64,000 nucleotides of DNA, taken from the NCBI RefSeq assembly GCF_905163445.1, contig NC_053197.1:7006001-7070000 (forward strand). Direction: 5' to 3'. The translations under genes and the position numbers were made by a program. Below the pieces are notes generated by a model. It had not been told where the DNA came from. It was given only the letters and a program-made list of their open reading frames with translations, and did not search any database. Origin of the DNA: Pararge aegeria. Lineage: Eukaryota; Arthropoda; Insecta; Lepidoptera; Nymphalidae. Of the stretch, positions 42,871-53,530 are shown one piece after another; the stretch's first letter is position 1, and the number at the start of each line of letters is the position of its first letter.

Positions 42871-44734
42871 GGTAAAAAAAATTGTGGGAGTAAAATGTGT
42901 GTGTCGGTAATATCTTTAATTGTATAATCTTCATTTAATAAATCTCTATAAAATAAACAATTAGTTGAACTATGTTCAACATAGGAACATATTCAATATC
43001 TTCACATTGTTACATTAATTAGTGTTATATATAAATGACATAATATTCGATTTACTTCGATCAACAATATAGCAATATAACTAATTTGATGTCAGTCTTA
43101 ATATAGTTTCCGAGATAAATAAAAAGTCACTAATGATTTTGGAGCCTATTTTCGTTATTTATTTAAAAATCCAATGGTGCTATTAATTATGTAGATCACT
43201 AAACTAATTTGACATGTCTAAAAATATTACTATCCATTTCCACAAAAAACACAATTAAAGGACACACTAATCTTAGACTCATCAATTCTAAACAACTTCT
43301 TTCTAAATAGCTTCTTTATAAAATTGAAATGCAATCTTAGGAATTTTATTATTATACATAGTTATTTTATTGTATAGTTTAAAGAAATGACTATAATAAT
43401 TGACTTACCGCGAGTGTTAATGTCACGTGATGTCTATGGGTTTTACAGTCTCTTCCTGAGAGACTCGACAACCAGTCAATGAATAACCTCGGGTATTCAG
43501 ATTGTACATTTGATGAGTGGTTGTAGAATAATGCCCTTAGATTACCTAAGAATAAATAAGATTATTAATGTTCGTTGTTATGGCTGATTCTCGCCGTCTT
43601 GGATAAGTATTGGTAGCGAACAGCAATTCGTTTGGATATTAAATTCAGTTTGCGATTTTATAATGATTAGTAGTTTACATTTTAATTGCGCTAGTAACAT
43701 TTGGTTTAGTGATATTAAGATTATATGGATAATGCATTATTAAATATACAACCATTGTTGATATTTCAGATGTGACTTTGAGAATAAATGATTCAATTAA
43801 CAATTATCTGAATACCTTCAGTGTTAAGATATTGTTTGATTATTGTCAAAAGAGGTGATACAGTTAACTATAAACTGAATCCTGATTACCTGCTTCAGAT
43901 TTATTTTAGCCGTGTGGTGTTTATCCATTAAGTTTAGGGATTTAGTATACCATAAATTGGCATAATTCTTTGGAAAAAAAGACGAAATATGTTATTATAA
44001 GCACACACATACATACTATGAGATAGATAGAATAATAATAAACACTTAATCATCTGTAATATAAAAAGACGTACACTTTTACTGCTTCCTTTTTTCCGCT
44101 ATCTATTGAAGTTTAAGTTTTGATATTGGGAGGCAATGAAGTGTTTACAAGCATGCATATTGTTATCGGAATTTTTTTCTAAACCCAGTGCCAAACAGCG
44201 CTGAATATCACAGTAAAATTATTGATATCTACTATTTATAACTATATACCTACTAGTATTACGATAGTACACAAGAATATTTTAATTTCATTTACGAATA
44301 ACTATTTCCAGAGTTGATTCATTAATTTACATATATAATATTATCTCATATGTAATTTATTATTTTATGTTAAGCGTTCTCTATATAAAGTTATGCTACA
44401 CTAGTGGTTCTGATTGAGAGCAGGCTTGATTTTAGGTACAAGTAATAATAATAATATGTGTTTACTAGTAGTTTTGTATAGTTTACTTTGTCCATCAGTC
44501 AGTATTCCTGCATTTATAACTATTAGGCCTAAATGGGAACGTAACTTCAATTACACAAATATACACTGTATAATAATGCCGAAAGTCTAAAATTATATAA
44601 AATGTTAAAACCGGCACGGCCAGTAAAGTGTAAAACACCAATTTTACAGGAGAGCATGAAAAAGACTGGTGTATATTTTACATTTTTATTAACTTGATTT
44701 AACAAAAATGTTTTAGAAAATCAATTAAGTTTTA
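42871..44734. other. Long AT-rich stretch, no gene seen
   Basis: No supported open frame and no recognised repeat on either strand. Confidence 0.6.
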
Positions 44735-44915
44735 TTCAAATTCACATTCAAAATTTCTTTATTCATATAGGCCTCGCACAGGCACTTACGAAGCGTTCAT
44801 ACATATGTGTTTAAATAATTGTAAGGGGATGGTGATAACTTCGTTCGCCAACTTAAACCTAAAGCTACCAGGGTTCCAAACGTGCCCTGGTCTAAGGAGA
44901 GCCCACAACAAAATT
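44735..44915 (-). mobile_element. LINE-L 3' end
   Basis: Tail CATTCAAAATTTCTTTATTC at left, then TTACGAAGCGTTCATACAT, GGATGGTGATAACTTCG and TGCCCTGGTCTAAGGAGAGC. Confidence 0.65.
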
Positions 44916-46129
44916 AAATAATGTATGTTTCAAATTAATGTTGATTTATTAATTAATTTGATTTGAATGAACTCGATTTTATCATAAAACACTAATCAAA
45001 CTAATATTAAGTATCCGTTTCTGGAGATATTTTGTTTCAAAGTCACAGCCTCAAAGCGAAGAAGCTAGTAAGCTATTGGTATCGATATCTTCTTATAATT
45101 CGAATGCCGAAGCATTTTCCGGAATATGTCCAAGGGATGTATATTATTGAACCCAAATACAATATTATAATCTTTTCATGTGCATGCATGAAGCGATTTC
45201 CTTGTAATTTATGCAAGCGAAGAACAAACCACTTTGGTTTTATTAATATTGCTTTATCGATATGGTATCGAAAATTGTGGGATAAGAAAACAGTTCCCGC
45301 CTCCATATTACTCTGTCGTTAATAAATAAGTGCACTTTTCCGAATACTTAATGACACACATTTAGGAAAATTTGAACTGTGTTTCTTAAATACCATGACA
45401 TTTCTACAGACACCGTCCTTTACGAAATATATATAAAGTGAAGATCAATAGTAAAGGATTTGACAGAATAAAATTAATATTTCAAAAGAAAAATGTAGTT
45501 CTCTTAGTTATAGTAACCTGAACCGATACATTCTCCGGGGTACAACGAACTCTTAGTTTTATTCATTTCCGACTAATACCTACAGGAAACTTCGAACCAC
45601 ATTACAATCAACAACCCACTCAATATATAAGTCATAATATTTCACTTATAAATTTGTATTCAAAGTTATTATTATTTGTTTTCAAAAATAAATGCTTTAT
45701 ACATTATCATTATTTAAAAGCGAAATAATTTCCAGCGCGCTCTCAAAGCGTAACGTTTACCTGATTAAAAATAACATTAGTAACAATCTTGTAGGTATTC
45801 ACTGACTCGTAAAAGATTAGCTTTCATTTAATTGGCGCTCAGTGGTCTATTCACGTCGTCTGCTTAATTTGCGTGGTCTACACAGAGAGGGTGGTTATGA
45901 AGCCGTTTAAGGGTGAAATCACATGCGTCAGCATCGATTGGCATCACCTTGATTAGGTACACGTTTATTTCAAAAATACATTTAGATTCTACGAAAAAAA
46001 ATCCCAATTTACGTCTTCAGACGAGAACCGTTTTTTGTCCGGATTGAAAAGTTTCCGTTTCTGTCCGTCTTGAGACTGTAAAATATCGCTAAGATCGGTT
46101 TAATTGCTAAGCCGTGTATTGTTATATAT
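44916..46129. other. No gene; 96-codon frame unsupported
   Basis: Plus frame 45032-45322 is almost mirrored by a minus frame 45073-45306 and has no known motif or splice context. A GTTAATTGGCGCTCAGTGGTC-like stretch near 45830 also occurs near 36.66 kb. Confidence 0.45.
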
Positions 46130-46560
46130 ATGATTTTCAACAGACTAAAAAAAAAAGTTCCATTTTGGTGAAGATACATTGTAGGGATCCTAGAGTAATT
46201 GAGGGAGCTCTTCAAATGTTACAGCTCTGGCTGGCTTTGAGTATTTCTAAAGGAACTTTTTTTTTTTTTTTTTTATCCTTCCCATTAGGTGGACAGACGA
46301 CATTAAGCGCGTCGCAGGTAGCCGTTGGATCCAAGCGGCTCAGAATCGTGGAACTTGGAACTCCCTACAAAAGACCTATGTCCAGCAGTGGACGTCTATC
46401 GGTTGATGTGATGATGAAAGGAACTTTAAAAGGAACTTGTGCCTCTTCATTTAGTTGTTTAACGAAGCCGGTTTTTAATCGCTCTATATGTTCAAGATAT
46501 AAGCAATTTATGTGCCTAAACGCAGTTTTTGTTTTTATACTCGGCACATCTAATTCCAAG
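46130..46560 (+). mobile_element. Repeat F, partial, interrupted by RTE LINE
   Basis: TAGGGATCCTAGAGTAATTG, AGGGAGCTCTTCAAATGTT and GAGTATTTCTAAAGGAAC match the F copy at 60.16-60.24 kb. The insert follows, and then AAAAGGAACTTGTGCCTCTT resumes the F order. Confidence 0.65.
46260..46416 (+). pseudogene. RTE-type LINE C-terminal fragment
   Basis: After a run of T's, the frame from 46287 reads RWTDDIKRVAGSRWIQAAQN then RGTWNSLQKTYVQQWTSIG and stops at 46404-46406. This pattern (RW-x-DD-[IL], W-x-x-A/AQ-x-R, WxxL, Y-V-Q-Q-W) is the recurrent C-terminus of RTE-clade reverse transcriptases. Only the last 39 residues and the GATGATG-type tail remain. The longer frame 46114-46569 reads this DNA in the wrong frame. 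Confidence 0.75.
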
Positions 46561-46662
46561 TTTAAATAACAAATAAGCAAACAGGACTATAAAATTGTCC
46601 TGCTCATTTGCAATATGGACTAATATATACCCATATTTTTGGATTCCTTCAAAAAAAAAAGT

Positions 46663-47075
46663 TAGCTCTTGACTGCAATATCACTTAAATAAATAAATAT
46701 ACTACGACAAATTACACATCGCCACCTAGCCCCAAAGTAAGCGTAGCTTGTGTTATGGGTACTAAGATAGCTGATGAATACTTTTATGAATATAATACGC
46801 ATAAATACTTATAGGATACAGCTAAACACCCAGACACTGAAAAACATTCACGTTCATCACACAAACATTTTTCCAGTTGTGGGAATCGAACCTACAGCCT
46901 TGGACGCGGAAAGCAGGGTCCACTGCGCCAACCGGCTGTCTACACAACTTGGTAGTAAGTAATAATGTAGTCTAAGATGTTAGCGGGCTAACCTGTTAGA
47001 GTTATCGCAGTTATATTGAGCCTGTACCGTTCATCGGCTTCACGCGACATCTTACTGAAACGCTTATACGCTTTA
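46663..47075 (-). mobile_element. SINE-C interrupted by SINE-B
   Basis: GTTAGCTCTTGACTGCAATA stands left of the insert. TCTAAGATGTTAGCGGGCTA, AGTTATATTGAGCCTGTACC and GACATCTTACTGAAACGC stand right. ACTT occurs at both borders. Confidence 0.7.
46685..46940 (-). mobile_element. SINE-B nested in SINE-C
   Basis: Near full length: ACTACGACAAATTACACATC, CCAGACACTGAAAAACATTC and head ATCGAACCTACAGCCTTGG then GCGCCAACCGGCTGTC, with a short deletion in the head. Confidence 0.85.
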
Positions 47076-47104
47076 TGTGATATCACCCTTACCTAATCTA
47101 AATT

Positions 47105-47160
47105 GGGGTGCATTCGGAAGAATTCATCCCTAATTAACTAGACAGAACCTCACCAATACA
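47105..47160. repeat. Repeat P fragment
   Basis: GGGTGCATTCGGAAGAATTC then TAATTAACTAGACAGAACC; weak match to 36.75 kb. Confidence 0.3.
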
Positions 47161-47219
47161 TGGAAGACGCAAAAAATTATGGCCATTCGCTGATATCGGT
47201 GTTTAACTGTTATTATTAT

Positions 47220-47452
47220 TGACGGCCTATTGGCAACCCTGCTTTCTGAGTCCAAGGCCGTGGGTTCGATTCCCACAACTGGAAAATGTCGTTATGAACA
47301 TGAATGTTTTTCAGTGTCTGGTTGTCGATCTGTATATTATGAGTATTTATGTAGAGGTATTATTCAGACGAATATTTTTGTACCCATAACACAAGATATG
47401 CTTACTTTGGGGCTCGATGGCGATGTGTATATTGTTGTAGTATATTTATTAG
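47220..47452 (+). mobile_element. SINE-B with shortened head
   Basis: GACGGCCTATTGGCAACCC lacks the GCAGTGGGCAGCG bases of box A. GGGTTCGATTCCCACAACTG (box B) is intact, and the body ends GGGGCTCGATGGCGATGTG. Confidence 0.8.
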
Positions 47453-47479
47453 TTTGTTTTATTATGTGTGAAATTACAT

Positions 47480-47575
47480 GTGTAAAACCCGATTATGTAA
47501 CCCGGGGAAGGGATTATGGATCTAATATAGCTGCGATACCCCTAACACGTTATCCTGCTCCCATCTTATACTGAA
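47480..47575 (+). mobile_element. SINE-C-like fragment
   Basis: TCTAATATAGCTGCGATACC and CACGTTATCCTGCTCCCATC follow the SINE-C 3' order. Confidence 0.45.
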
Positions 47576-48100
47576 TTAACACTTTCAATGATGAGGATGG
47601 CAGGCACAGGCTAAATTTTAGACCAAATAAAAATGGCCTTCATTTTTAACAATGTACAGTTCGTAAACTTATCAGTGATTGGTTAGGGGTCACCTTTCAA
47701 AGCCAAGGTTTGGCATGGCAAGACAAAAATCTGTACAAGAGCACGTCAGTGAATAGGAAAAACTTTTATCTCGCATTCCTTTGAAGATAACGTTGGAGCA
47801 AGCAGCTGTGTACTTGAAAAAAGGAACAATGACTTATTTTGTTTGTTCTACCATTAAAAACGTATAGTTCCTAAAGATTTCATTAATACATATGGAGGCA
47901 ATGTCGTTGCATAAGTTTTCGCAACCAAAGCTACAAAAAATCTTCGGCAGGAAAATCTATGAGCTACTTTAATATTACTAGCCTTTAACACAATATATCT
48001 GAATATGTCTTTATCTATTTTTTGAAACCCTAAGTCAAAAAGGTATACCTCAAAAATATTTTTCGAGATGTTTTTTAATTATATTTTTAATACTTATTTC
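47576..48100. other. No gene; repeat M scrap at about 47940
   Basis: ATCTTCGGCAGGAAAATCTA near 47940 echoes repeat M. Nothing else assigned. Confidence 0.4.
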
Positions 48101-48119
48101 CCCAAAATATTTTAAAAAA

Positions 48120-48153
48120 CCCAAAACAAGGGCGAAGTCGCGGGCAACAGTTA
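48120..48153 (+). mobile_element. Helitron-like 3' end scrap
   Basis: AGGGCGAAGTCGCGGGCAAC then AGTTA: hairpin half and spacer kept, CTAG decayed. 5' extent not resolved. Confidence 0.45.
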
Positions 48154-48818
48154 TAAATATACGTGGCTTTTCTCTGATTGACTGGCATAAAACTGCCCAG
48201 ACCATTATTTCATAGAATATATGTCAATTAATTCTATAAAAAAATGCTACATTGAATTAGTTTATTCGCTCTGCACAGACCTTCCTGTTAACAGCCGAAG
48301 AAATTAACTTAAACTCAAAAATATAAGGATATCATTAATTCCACTTCCAATATCAAATGGTACCAAATTGCAAAAAAGTTTTAAATGCATCGAATTAAAA
48401 CTAGCCAGTCGATCATGAATCAAATGAAATTCTTCGTGTATATAAAATCATGTCACATATGTTAATTGTTATTAGTGGAACAGGCAATCGTGAAAAAACG
48501 AAATTCACGTTTACTTAATTTAATACAGCTTCCCCTTTGTTAAAATTCCATTTCCCGACACTTTTTTTCGCATTTCCACATTTAAATTCAACAAGTGTGC
48601 TTTCAACGAACATAAAAATAATATCGTTAAGTCTTCAACATTCGGGGATTGTTAGAGTTGTTTCTTGTTATTTTAATTCGAACAACTTTTATAATATAAA
48701 GTTGGCTGGAACTTTCAAAGAAAAGTTTAAATAAGCACTTAGAATTTTGCAAGTGTCTGATCAAATACTGAACGCACTGAATTACGAAAGGACATAATAA
48801 ATCGAGCCAAGACACAAA
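48154..48818. other. No gene or repeat recognised
   Basis: Plus frame 48537-48734 and minus frame 48627-48842 are unsupported; the latter runs into SINE-B. Confidence 0.5.
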
Positions 48819-48935
48819 TAAATATTCAACGACAATACACACATAACCATCTAGCTACATTAATATCGCTAGCTAGCTATAATATACTATACATAAATAG
48901 TTATAACTAACCGATAAACAACCAGACACTTAGTA
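48819..48935 (-). mobile_element. SINE-B, very diverged
   Basis: CGACAATACACACATAACCA, TATACATAAATAGTTATAA and AACAACCAGACACTTAGTAA. Apparently the oldest SINE-B here. Confidence 0.6.
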
Positions 48936-50205
48936 AACTACAATTTTTTTTTCCTTGCCTGGTTTTATATCTTTTATACCTTTTAATTACAATTGAATGA
49001 TACTAAAAGTATATGTTAGTGGTTGCTCCCCCTGGCTGATACCTACGCTAAGCCATAAACATGTTGTGACGTCACTACAAGATTCATTAATATAGAATTT
49101 CTTTAATAGTTCTATTTTGCTTTATATAATTCGTAATAATACTTGTCTAAATATTTAATGTTTTCCAAATAGAATAATAACAAAATATTTTGTGAAATAA
49201 CTTACCGGAAACTATCGTAAAATATTATTATTGGTTCGTTTTGTTGTCAACATTATAAACGGTACCTGAGCCGTATAAAAGTAGAAGCATTACCTTCTCA
49301 AGCATTAATTCTGTATCAAGTAGTTGTAGGGGGAAACTCTGCTCGATTACATGTCAAATGTAAAAAGTGAAAAATAGTATTATTCCGGTCCTATTGCCAC
49401 GTTCTCTAACATATATCTTAAATAAATTATAATAAGATAATAACAATTACAATTTTTGTTACAGAAAATCGTCGTTGCTAAATCATTTGGGTGAGTAGGT
49501 ACCTACTTGTTTTCCTAACCCAAATTTTAGTTGAAAATACCTGATTGATCATCTATTTCCTGCGACACAAACATATTTCCAGTAACCACATTTTCAGCAG
49601 ATGCTGGATTCAAATAATTCCCACGATGAGATGAAGAGACAATTATATGATTCTTTTTCTGACATCTTATTCTACAAATACTATATTTTGCAATATGTTA
49701 CAATAAATAATACAAGAATATATAGAGAGCTATATATTCATGTATTATTTATTATCCAAAATATTTAATTAATAATCAAAATTACCAAGTTTTACAACCT
49801 AACAACAACTCACTCACACACACTCAAAATTCTTGCACTTAGTTAAAGCCTATCTAAACATGTATGGTTTCACGAATGCATTGAAATTCTAATTCTCTAT
49901 TTCTTCTATTTCTTCTCTTCTCGATCTTAACTCAACTGCACTCGTCTCAGCGACAAAGTATCTTAAACGCCTATTTATACCCTGCGAAGTCTATAAAATT
50001 ATATCGCGCAATAAATTTTATATAGCAAAGACGTGAGGCAATGATATTAAAGATAACAAACGTTGTACTGGGATATGTAAAATATCGCTTGATCATGACT
50101 TTGCATCATAAAATTATGTACTATCATCAGGGTTGTACGGCGTTATCAAGTACTCAAAATAAATGAGGAGTTTCACTATAATTGTGTTATTATACTTATA
50201 ATTAT
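48936..50205. other. AT-rich stretch, no gene seen
   Basis: No supported open frame or recognised repeat. TTCTATTTCTTCTATTTCTT near 49900 is simple sequence. Confidence 0.55.
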
Positions 50206-50762
50206 CATCATCATTATAATCATCTTTGTCAACCTTTTACCTTTTTAGGTGGGGGAGAGCGGGGTTGGAAGTTACAGGGGTAACAACCATTTTCATAACA
50301 ATATGAAAATGGTTGTTTTATTACGGAAGACCTATTCTATTTTATTGGCACAATCTAAGCAGAACAATTTGCCCCAAAGGTTGAAAACTCGCCCCAAAGC
50401 GGGGCTAAATGTTCCGCTCCGGAATTCAACATAAGATTGTTAATGTTAAAAAAGATGAGATCTTAGTTTAGAGACAGAAGTTTTACAAAAAGCGGTAAAC
50501 ATGAATCCAATATTTGCACATCTTAAACACATCATTTTTATTGTAAAACTTCATGTTACTTGAAAATCGGAATTTCCAGCACCGCTCTCCCCTACTACAG
50601 GGCACGAAATGAGGAGGGTTTAGGCTGTGGTCCAACACGCTAGCCAAGTGTGGATTGGTAGTCTTAACAAGCCTTTGGGACCGTTTGCCTGTGGAAAACT
50701 GCATGCTTAAAAGTCCCTTCTGGCGTGCAGGATTCCTCACGATGTGTTCCTTCAACGTGAAA
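50206..50762 (-). mobile_element. SINE-A interrupted by a TIR element
   Basis: Minus SINE-A: the ATCATCATCATTATAATC tail and CAACCTTTTACC lie left of the insert. CTACAGGGCACGAAATGAGG, CAACACGCTAGCCAAGTG and TTCCTCACGATGTGTTCC lie right. The left part is badly diverged. Confidence 0.6.
50248..50592. mobile_element. TIR element (mariner-type MITE) in SINE-A
   Basis: Left end GGTGGGGGAGAGCGGGGTTG GAA and right end, reversed, GGGGAGAGCGGTGCTGGAAA form inverted termini of about 25 bp. TA flanks both ends, the Tc1/mariner signature. Inside is a hairpin AACAACCATTTTCATA / TATGAAAATGGTTGTT at 50282-50316. 345 bp, no transposase. The open frames 50249-50434 and 50483-50776 are not gene-like. Confidence 0.65.
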
Positions 50763-50854
50763 GTAAGCGTTGCCAAGTTATTTTAAAAAATTACTAGATA
50801 CTTTCCTTTTTACTATTCTATCATCGGAATTTGAATTCGCTTTGTATAAAGGCA

Positions 50855-50895
50855 TTAATTTTCCACTTAATATCAAGTGGGCTATCAGCTCGGTT
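50855..50895 (+). mobile_element. Bm1-like SINE (D), 3' scrap
   Basis: TTTTCCACTTAATATCAAGT then GGGCTATCAGCTCG, the D 3' end. Confidence 0.5.
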
Positions 50896-50899
50896 GGTT

Positions 50900-51264
50900 G
50901 GTATCACCAAAAGTTGTCTGGAGGAGATCGCTTCAAGCGATAAGGCCACCTTTGCGCATCTGCATCCCTACGTGGTCGATATACCTACCGCGGACGCGTA
51001 CAAAGCGCTTCGCATCTTCCGCGAATCCGCGGTGATCTGGAACGCCCTTCCAGCTTCCATTTTCCCCAGGACCTAAAATATGAGTACCTTCAAATAAAGA
51101 GTGAATAGGTATTTTCTAGACAAGCGCGCTCCACCTTAGGCTGCATCATCGCTATAAACATTAAAAAAAATAAAAAATAAAATATTTATTTGCCTTTTGT
51201 TTTGTTTAATTTGTTTTTTTCTGTATGTACAATAAAGACTTTCTATCTATCTATCTATCTATCT
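50900..51264 (+). mobile_element. LINE-J 3' UTR split by another LINE piece
   Basis: GTTGTCTGGAGGAGATCGCT, AAGCGATAAGGCCACC and TTTGCGCAT end near 50960. The UTR resumes near 51180 with TATTTATTTGCCTTTTG, CTGTATGTACAATAAAGACT and a (CTAT)n tail. The intact order is seen reversed at 17.22-17.39 kb. Confidence 0.7.
50961..51140 (+). pseudogene. Jockey/CR1-type LINE C-terminal fragment
   Basis: The frame reads HPYVVDIPTADAYKALRIFR then ESAVIWNALPASIFPRT, stop, NMSTFK, stop, RVNRYFLDKRAPP. The W-N-x-L-P-x-x-[IV]-F-P core followed by TFK and a basic tail is the usual C-terminus of jockey/CR1-like reverse transcriptases. Two in-frame stops show it is dead. The 5' part is absent, as in 5'-truncated insertions. 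Exact clade not fixed. Confidence 0.65.
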
Positions 51265-51364
51265 TGGTTCCTCTATCAAGGCACTTGCGATGCTACGCCT
51301 AGATATAGGCTAAACAATAAAGCATGCGGATTCTAAAATTAATTAAAGGTTATATTTTATCTAC

Positions 51365-51560
51365 GAGACCATCTGTACCCAACCAGTAAGTTACACAGTC
51401 TCTCGCGGTCAATTAAGCGGGCGCAGGTGTTGCATACAAATTAGTCTTGTGATGTACTGAGAGGCACGGCATGTCAAAATTATTGCTGTCCGCATAAGCG
51501 CTTGATTTATAGTCTGGTGCGATAGAATCCACCAATGTTCGGCTCAAACGCTGCACCAAT
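51365..51560. repeat. Repeat Q copy
   Basis: GCGCAGGTGTTGCATACAAA, CTGAGAGGCACGGCATG and TCAAAATTATTGCTGTCC resemble 53.38-53.47 kb. Confidence 0.4.
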
Positions 51561-51689
51561 TCTTTACCTTTTCTTTTAAAATTAAATGCAATGCTTTATT
51601 ATACAAATGGATTGTAGATTGAGCGCATAAAAAAACTTATTCTTAGATAATTAGTAACTTTTTTATTCATTTGAGTTGTTATAATTACT

Positions 51690-51790
51690 TATCTTTATAA
51701 AAAAAATCTATTGCTGTTCGTGTTTGTCTCACTTAAACTCTATAACGGCTGGAACGATTTGGCAACTTAAGGTATTTAAATATTTGTGAA
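51690..51790. mobile_element. Short TE-like fragment
   Basis: TGTTTGTCTCACTTAAACTC then TATAACGGCTGGAACGATTT resembles the start of lepidopteran non-autonomous repeats. No termini. Confidence 0.3.
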
Positions 51791-52629
51791 AGTCGCTAAC
51801 GGTTAGAAAATATGGGAAATCAAAAAAAAAATGTTAACAATTAACAATCCTGTAAATTAAATTGCATCTGTTGTCTGTTTTTTTATTTGAAAAATAATAA
51901 CACTTTACATATATTTTAGCTATCTGTAATTAATATCATAAAGCTGAACAGTATGTTTGTAAATTTTTAAAATGCCAGTACGATTGAAAAAAATCTTAAC
52001 GTAGCTGATTTATTGAGGAAGGTTGTGTGGCTATCTATGTACCTGTTCACTGCGTCTACCCGGCTGAAACCACAGGGCACAGCTACTTATAAAAATAGTT
52101 GGATAGACAAACACTCAACGATTATGTGTCATAATAAATTACCAAAAAAAAGACAAGTAAAAAAATTCGAAACAATAGTTGTTTAAAATGTGTAATAGGT
52201 ACGAAATGAAATTGATATTTATTTTGATAAAAATTTAGACAACTAACAATAATTGTTTGTTCGACTCGGGTCGAATTCAGGACATCGTGCTCTGCTTTGA
52301 ACATTCTCATCACTAGACTAACGAGACAGTATATTATAACAGTAACTTATTAGTTCCAGCATGCCAACAAACTATTTTAATATCATCGCCTTAGGCACTC
52401 AGCCGTTGTATCGCAGCAGATACCTACTCCTGCTATTTACATCGGTGGTCATAAATATTATATACCCTACTTGAAGTTTAAAAATTACTGAAATAAATGA
52501 ATTTTGAATTTGATAAAAACTTTTTTTGAATTTTATAGAAAGACGGTTAAACATACTTTTTCAGTAAATTTGATTAATTTCATCAAAATCCCGCGGTTAT
52601 CTTTAATTTTTCCGGAAATTCTAAGAATA
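51791..52629. other. No gene; SINE-G head scrap at 52255-52332
   Basis: GGGTCGAATTCAGGAC and CTCATCACTAGACTAACGAG read on the minus strand as a degraded tRNA-like head with the two box regions. TACTGAAATAAATGAATTTT near 52488 is a LINE-K tail scrap. Confidence 0.4.
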
Positions 52630-52665
52630 TTTGTATATATATAAGTATATATACAAATATATATG
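52630..52665. repeat. TA-rich hairpin
   Basis: TTTGTATATATA and TATATATACAAA pair around TAAG. Confidence 0.7.
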
Positions 52666-52714
52666 TTTATTTATATGCACCACCTACCCCTCTTCTTGAG
52701 CTGTGTTTTACGCC

Positions 52715-52845
52715 TTTGGTTGCCTGGAAGAGATCGCTATGTAGCGATAAGGCCGCCCAATTGTATACTTATTTTTAAATTTTAATTTATAATTTTTCTA
52801 TATGTTTATGTTGTGTACAATAAAAGTGTAATTCATTCATCCATA
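52715..52845 (+). mobile_element. LINE-J 3' end
   Basis: GGTTGCCTGGAAGAGATCGC, TAGCGATAAGGCCGCCC and TGTTGTGTACAATAAAAGTG. Confidence 0.7.
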
Positions 52846-52919
52846 TTACCAGGACGCAAGTTATCTTCATAATATTTTATTCCAAGACCAGTTCTTTTGT
52901 TAGTACGTACATAGGTAAC

Positions 52920-53090
52920 AAAGTTAATTTTTGAAATCAGCAGGTACTATCACCGAAAGGTCCTCCCCAATGTGCAACCTATCTCTGTGCCAAATTCCAT
53001 CCAAATCGGTGCAGTGGCTGAGTCTTATCTAGGTAACAAACAAATAAGCAAACAGGCACATCTTCGCATTTATAATATTAGAATGGACAT
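52920..53090 (-). mobile_element. Non-autonomous TE fragment
   Basis: CAACCTATCTCTGTGCCAAA, CATCCAAATCGGTGCAGTGG and ATTTATAATATTAGAATGG: typical tail vocabulary of short lepidopteran elements. Only one end is visible, and strand is inferred from the ATTATAAAT terminus of the H elements. Confidence 0.4.
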
Positions 53091-53365
53091 ATAAATTTAT
53101 GTGATCGAGCAATTGTGCTACCTGGACATTTCTAAGAAAGCTCATAATTTACCTCTATAATTTTTTAAGACTAACCTGGCGCAGAGGTCAGCACTGTGAG
53201 GTTAAAATAGAGGTCCCAATCTAGAATCTATTGCAGTAACCGATTTAATAAAAGGGCATTTTAACCCAAAAATTCTGTTAGTAGTTTTCTGTCTGGTATC
53301 CATAGATGCGTAAAGCTTCAAAAAAGCTTGGTTATCTTAGCTTAAAAAATACTTAATCTATACGC
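53091..53365. other. No gene or repeat recognised
   Basis: CTGGCGCAGAGGTCAGCAC at 53177 is faintly tRNA-like. Confidence 0.4.
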
Positions 53366-53530
53366 AGTGACAAAAGTTGCTGAGAAGACGCAGGTGCTGG
53401 GAACAAATTGGTGCCGCTATGAGCTGCAGAGACACGTTATATCAAAATTATTGTTGTCTTCAAGTGATTTATGCCCTGTCACTCGCACCTGACTCCATCG
53501 TCTTATTTAGAGTTGAGAGCGAAATTCCTA
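53366..53530. repeat. Repeat Q copy
   Basis: ACGCAGGTGCTGGGAACAAA, GCTGCAGAGACACG and TCAAAATTATTGTTGTC, related to 51.4 kb. Overlapping open frames 53377-53701 are by-products. Confidence 0.4.

Noticed and set aside
45032..45322. 96-codon frame
   Set aside because: It is mirrored by an open minus frame, with no motif or splice context; a chance frame is likeliest.
46114..46569. Longest open frame of the window (151 codons)
   Set aside because: It crosses repeat F, a T run and the RTE fragment in the wrong frame. The RTE C-terminus is readable in another frame, so this is not a gene.
50831..51076. 82-codon frame as a possible gene
   Set aside because: It fuses a SINE scrap, a LINE 3' UTR and a LINE C-terminus; only the last part is former coding sequence.
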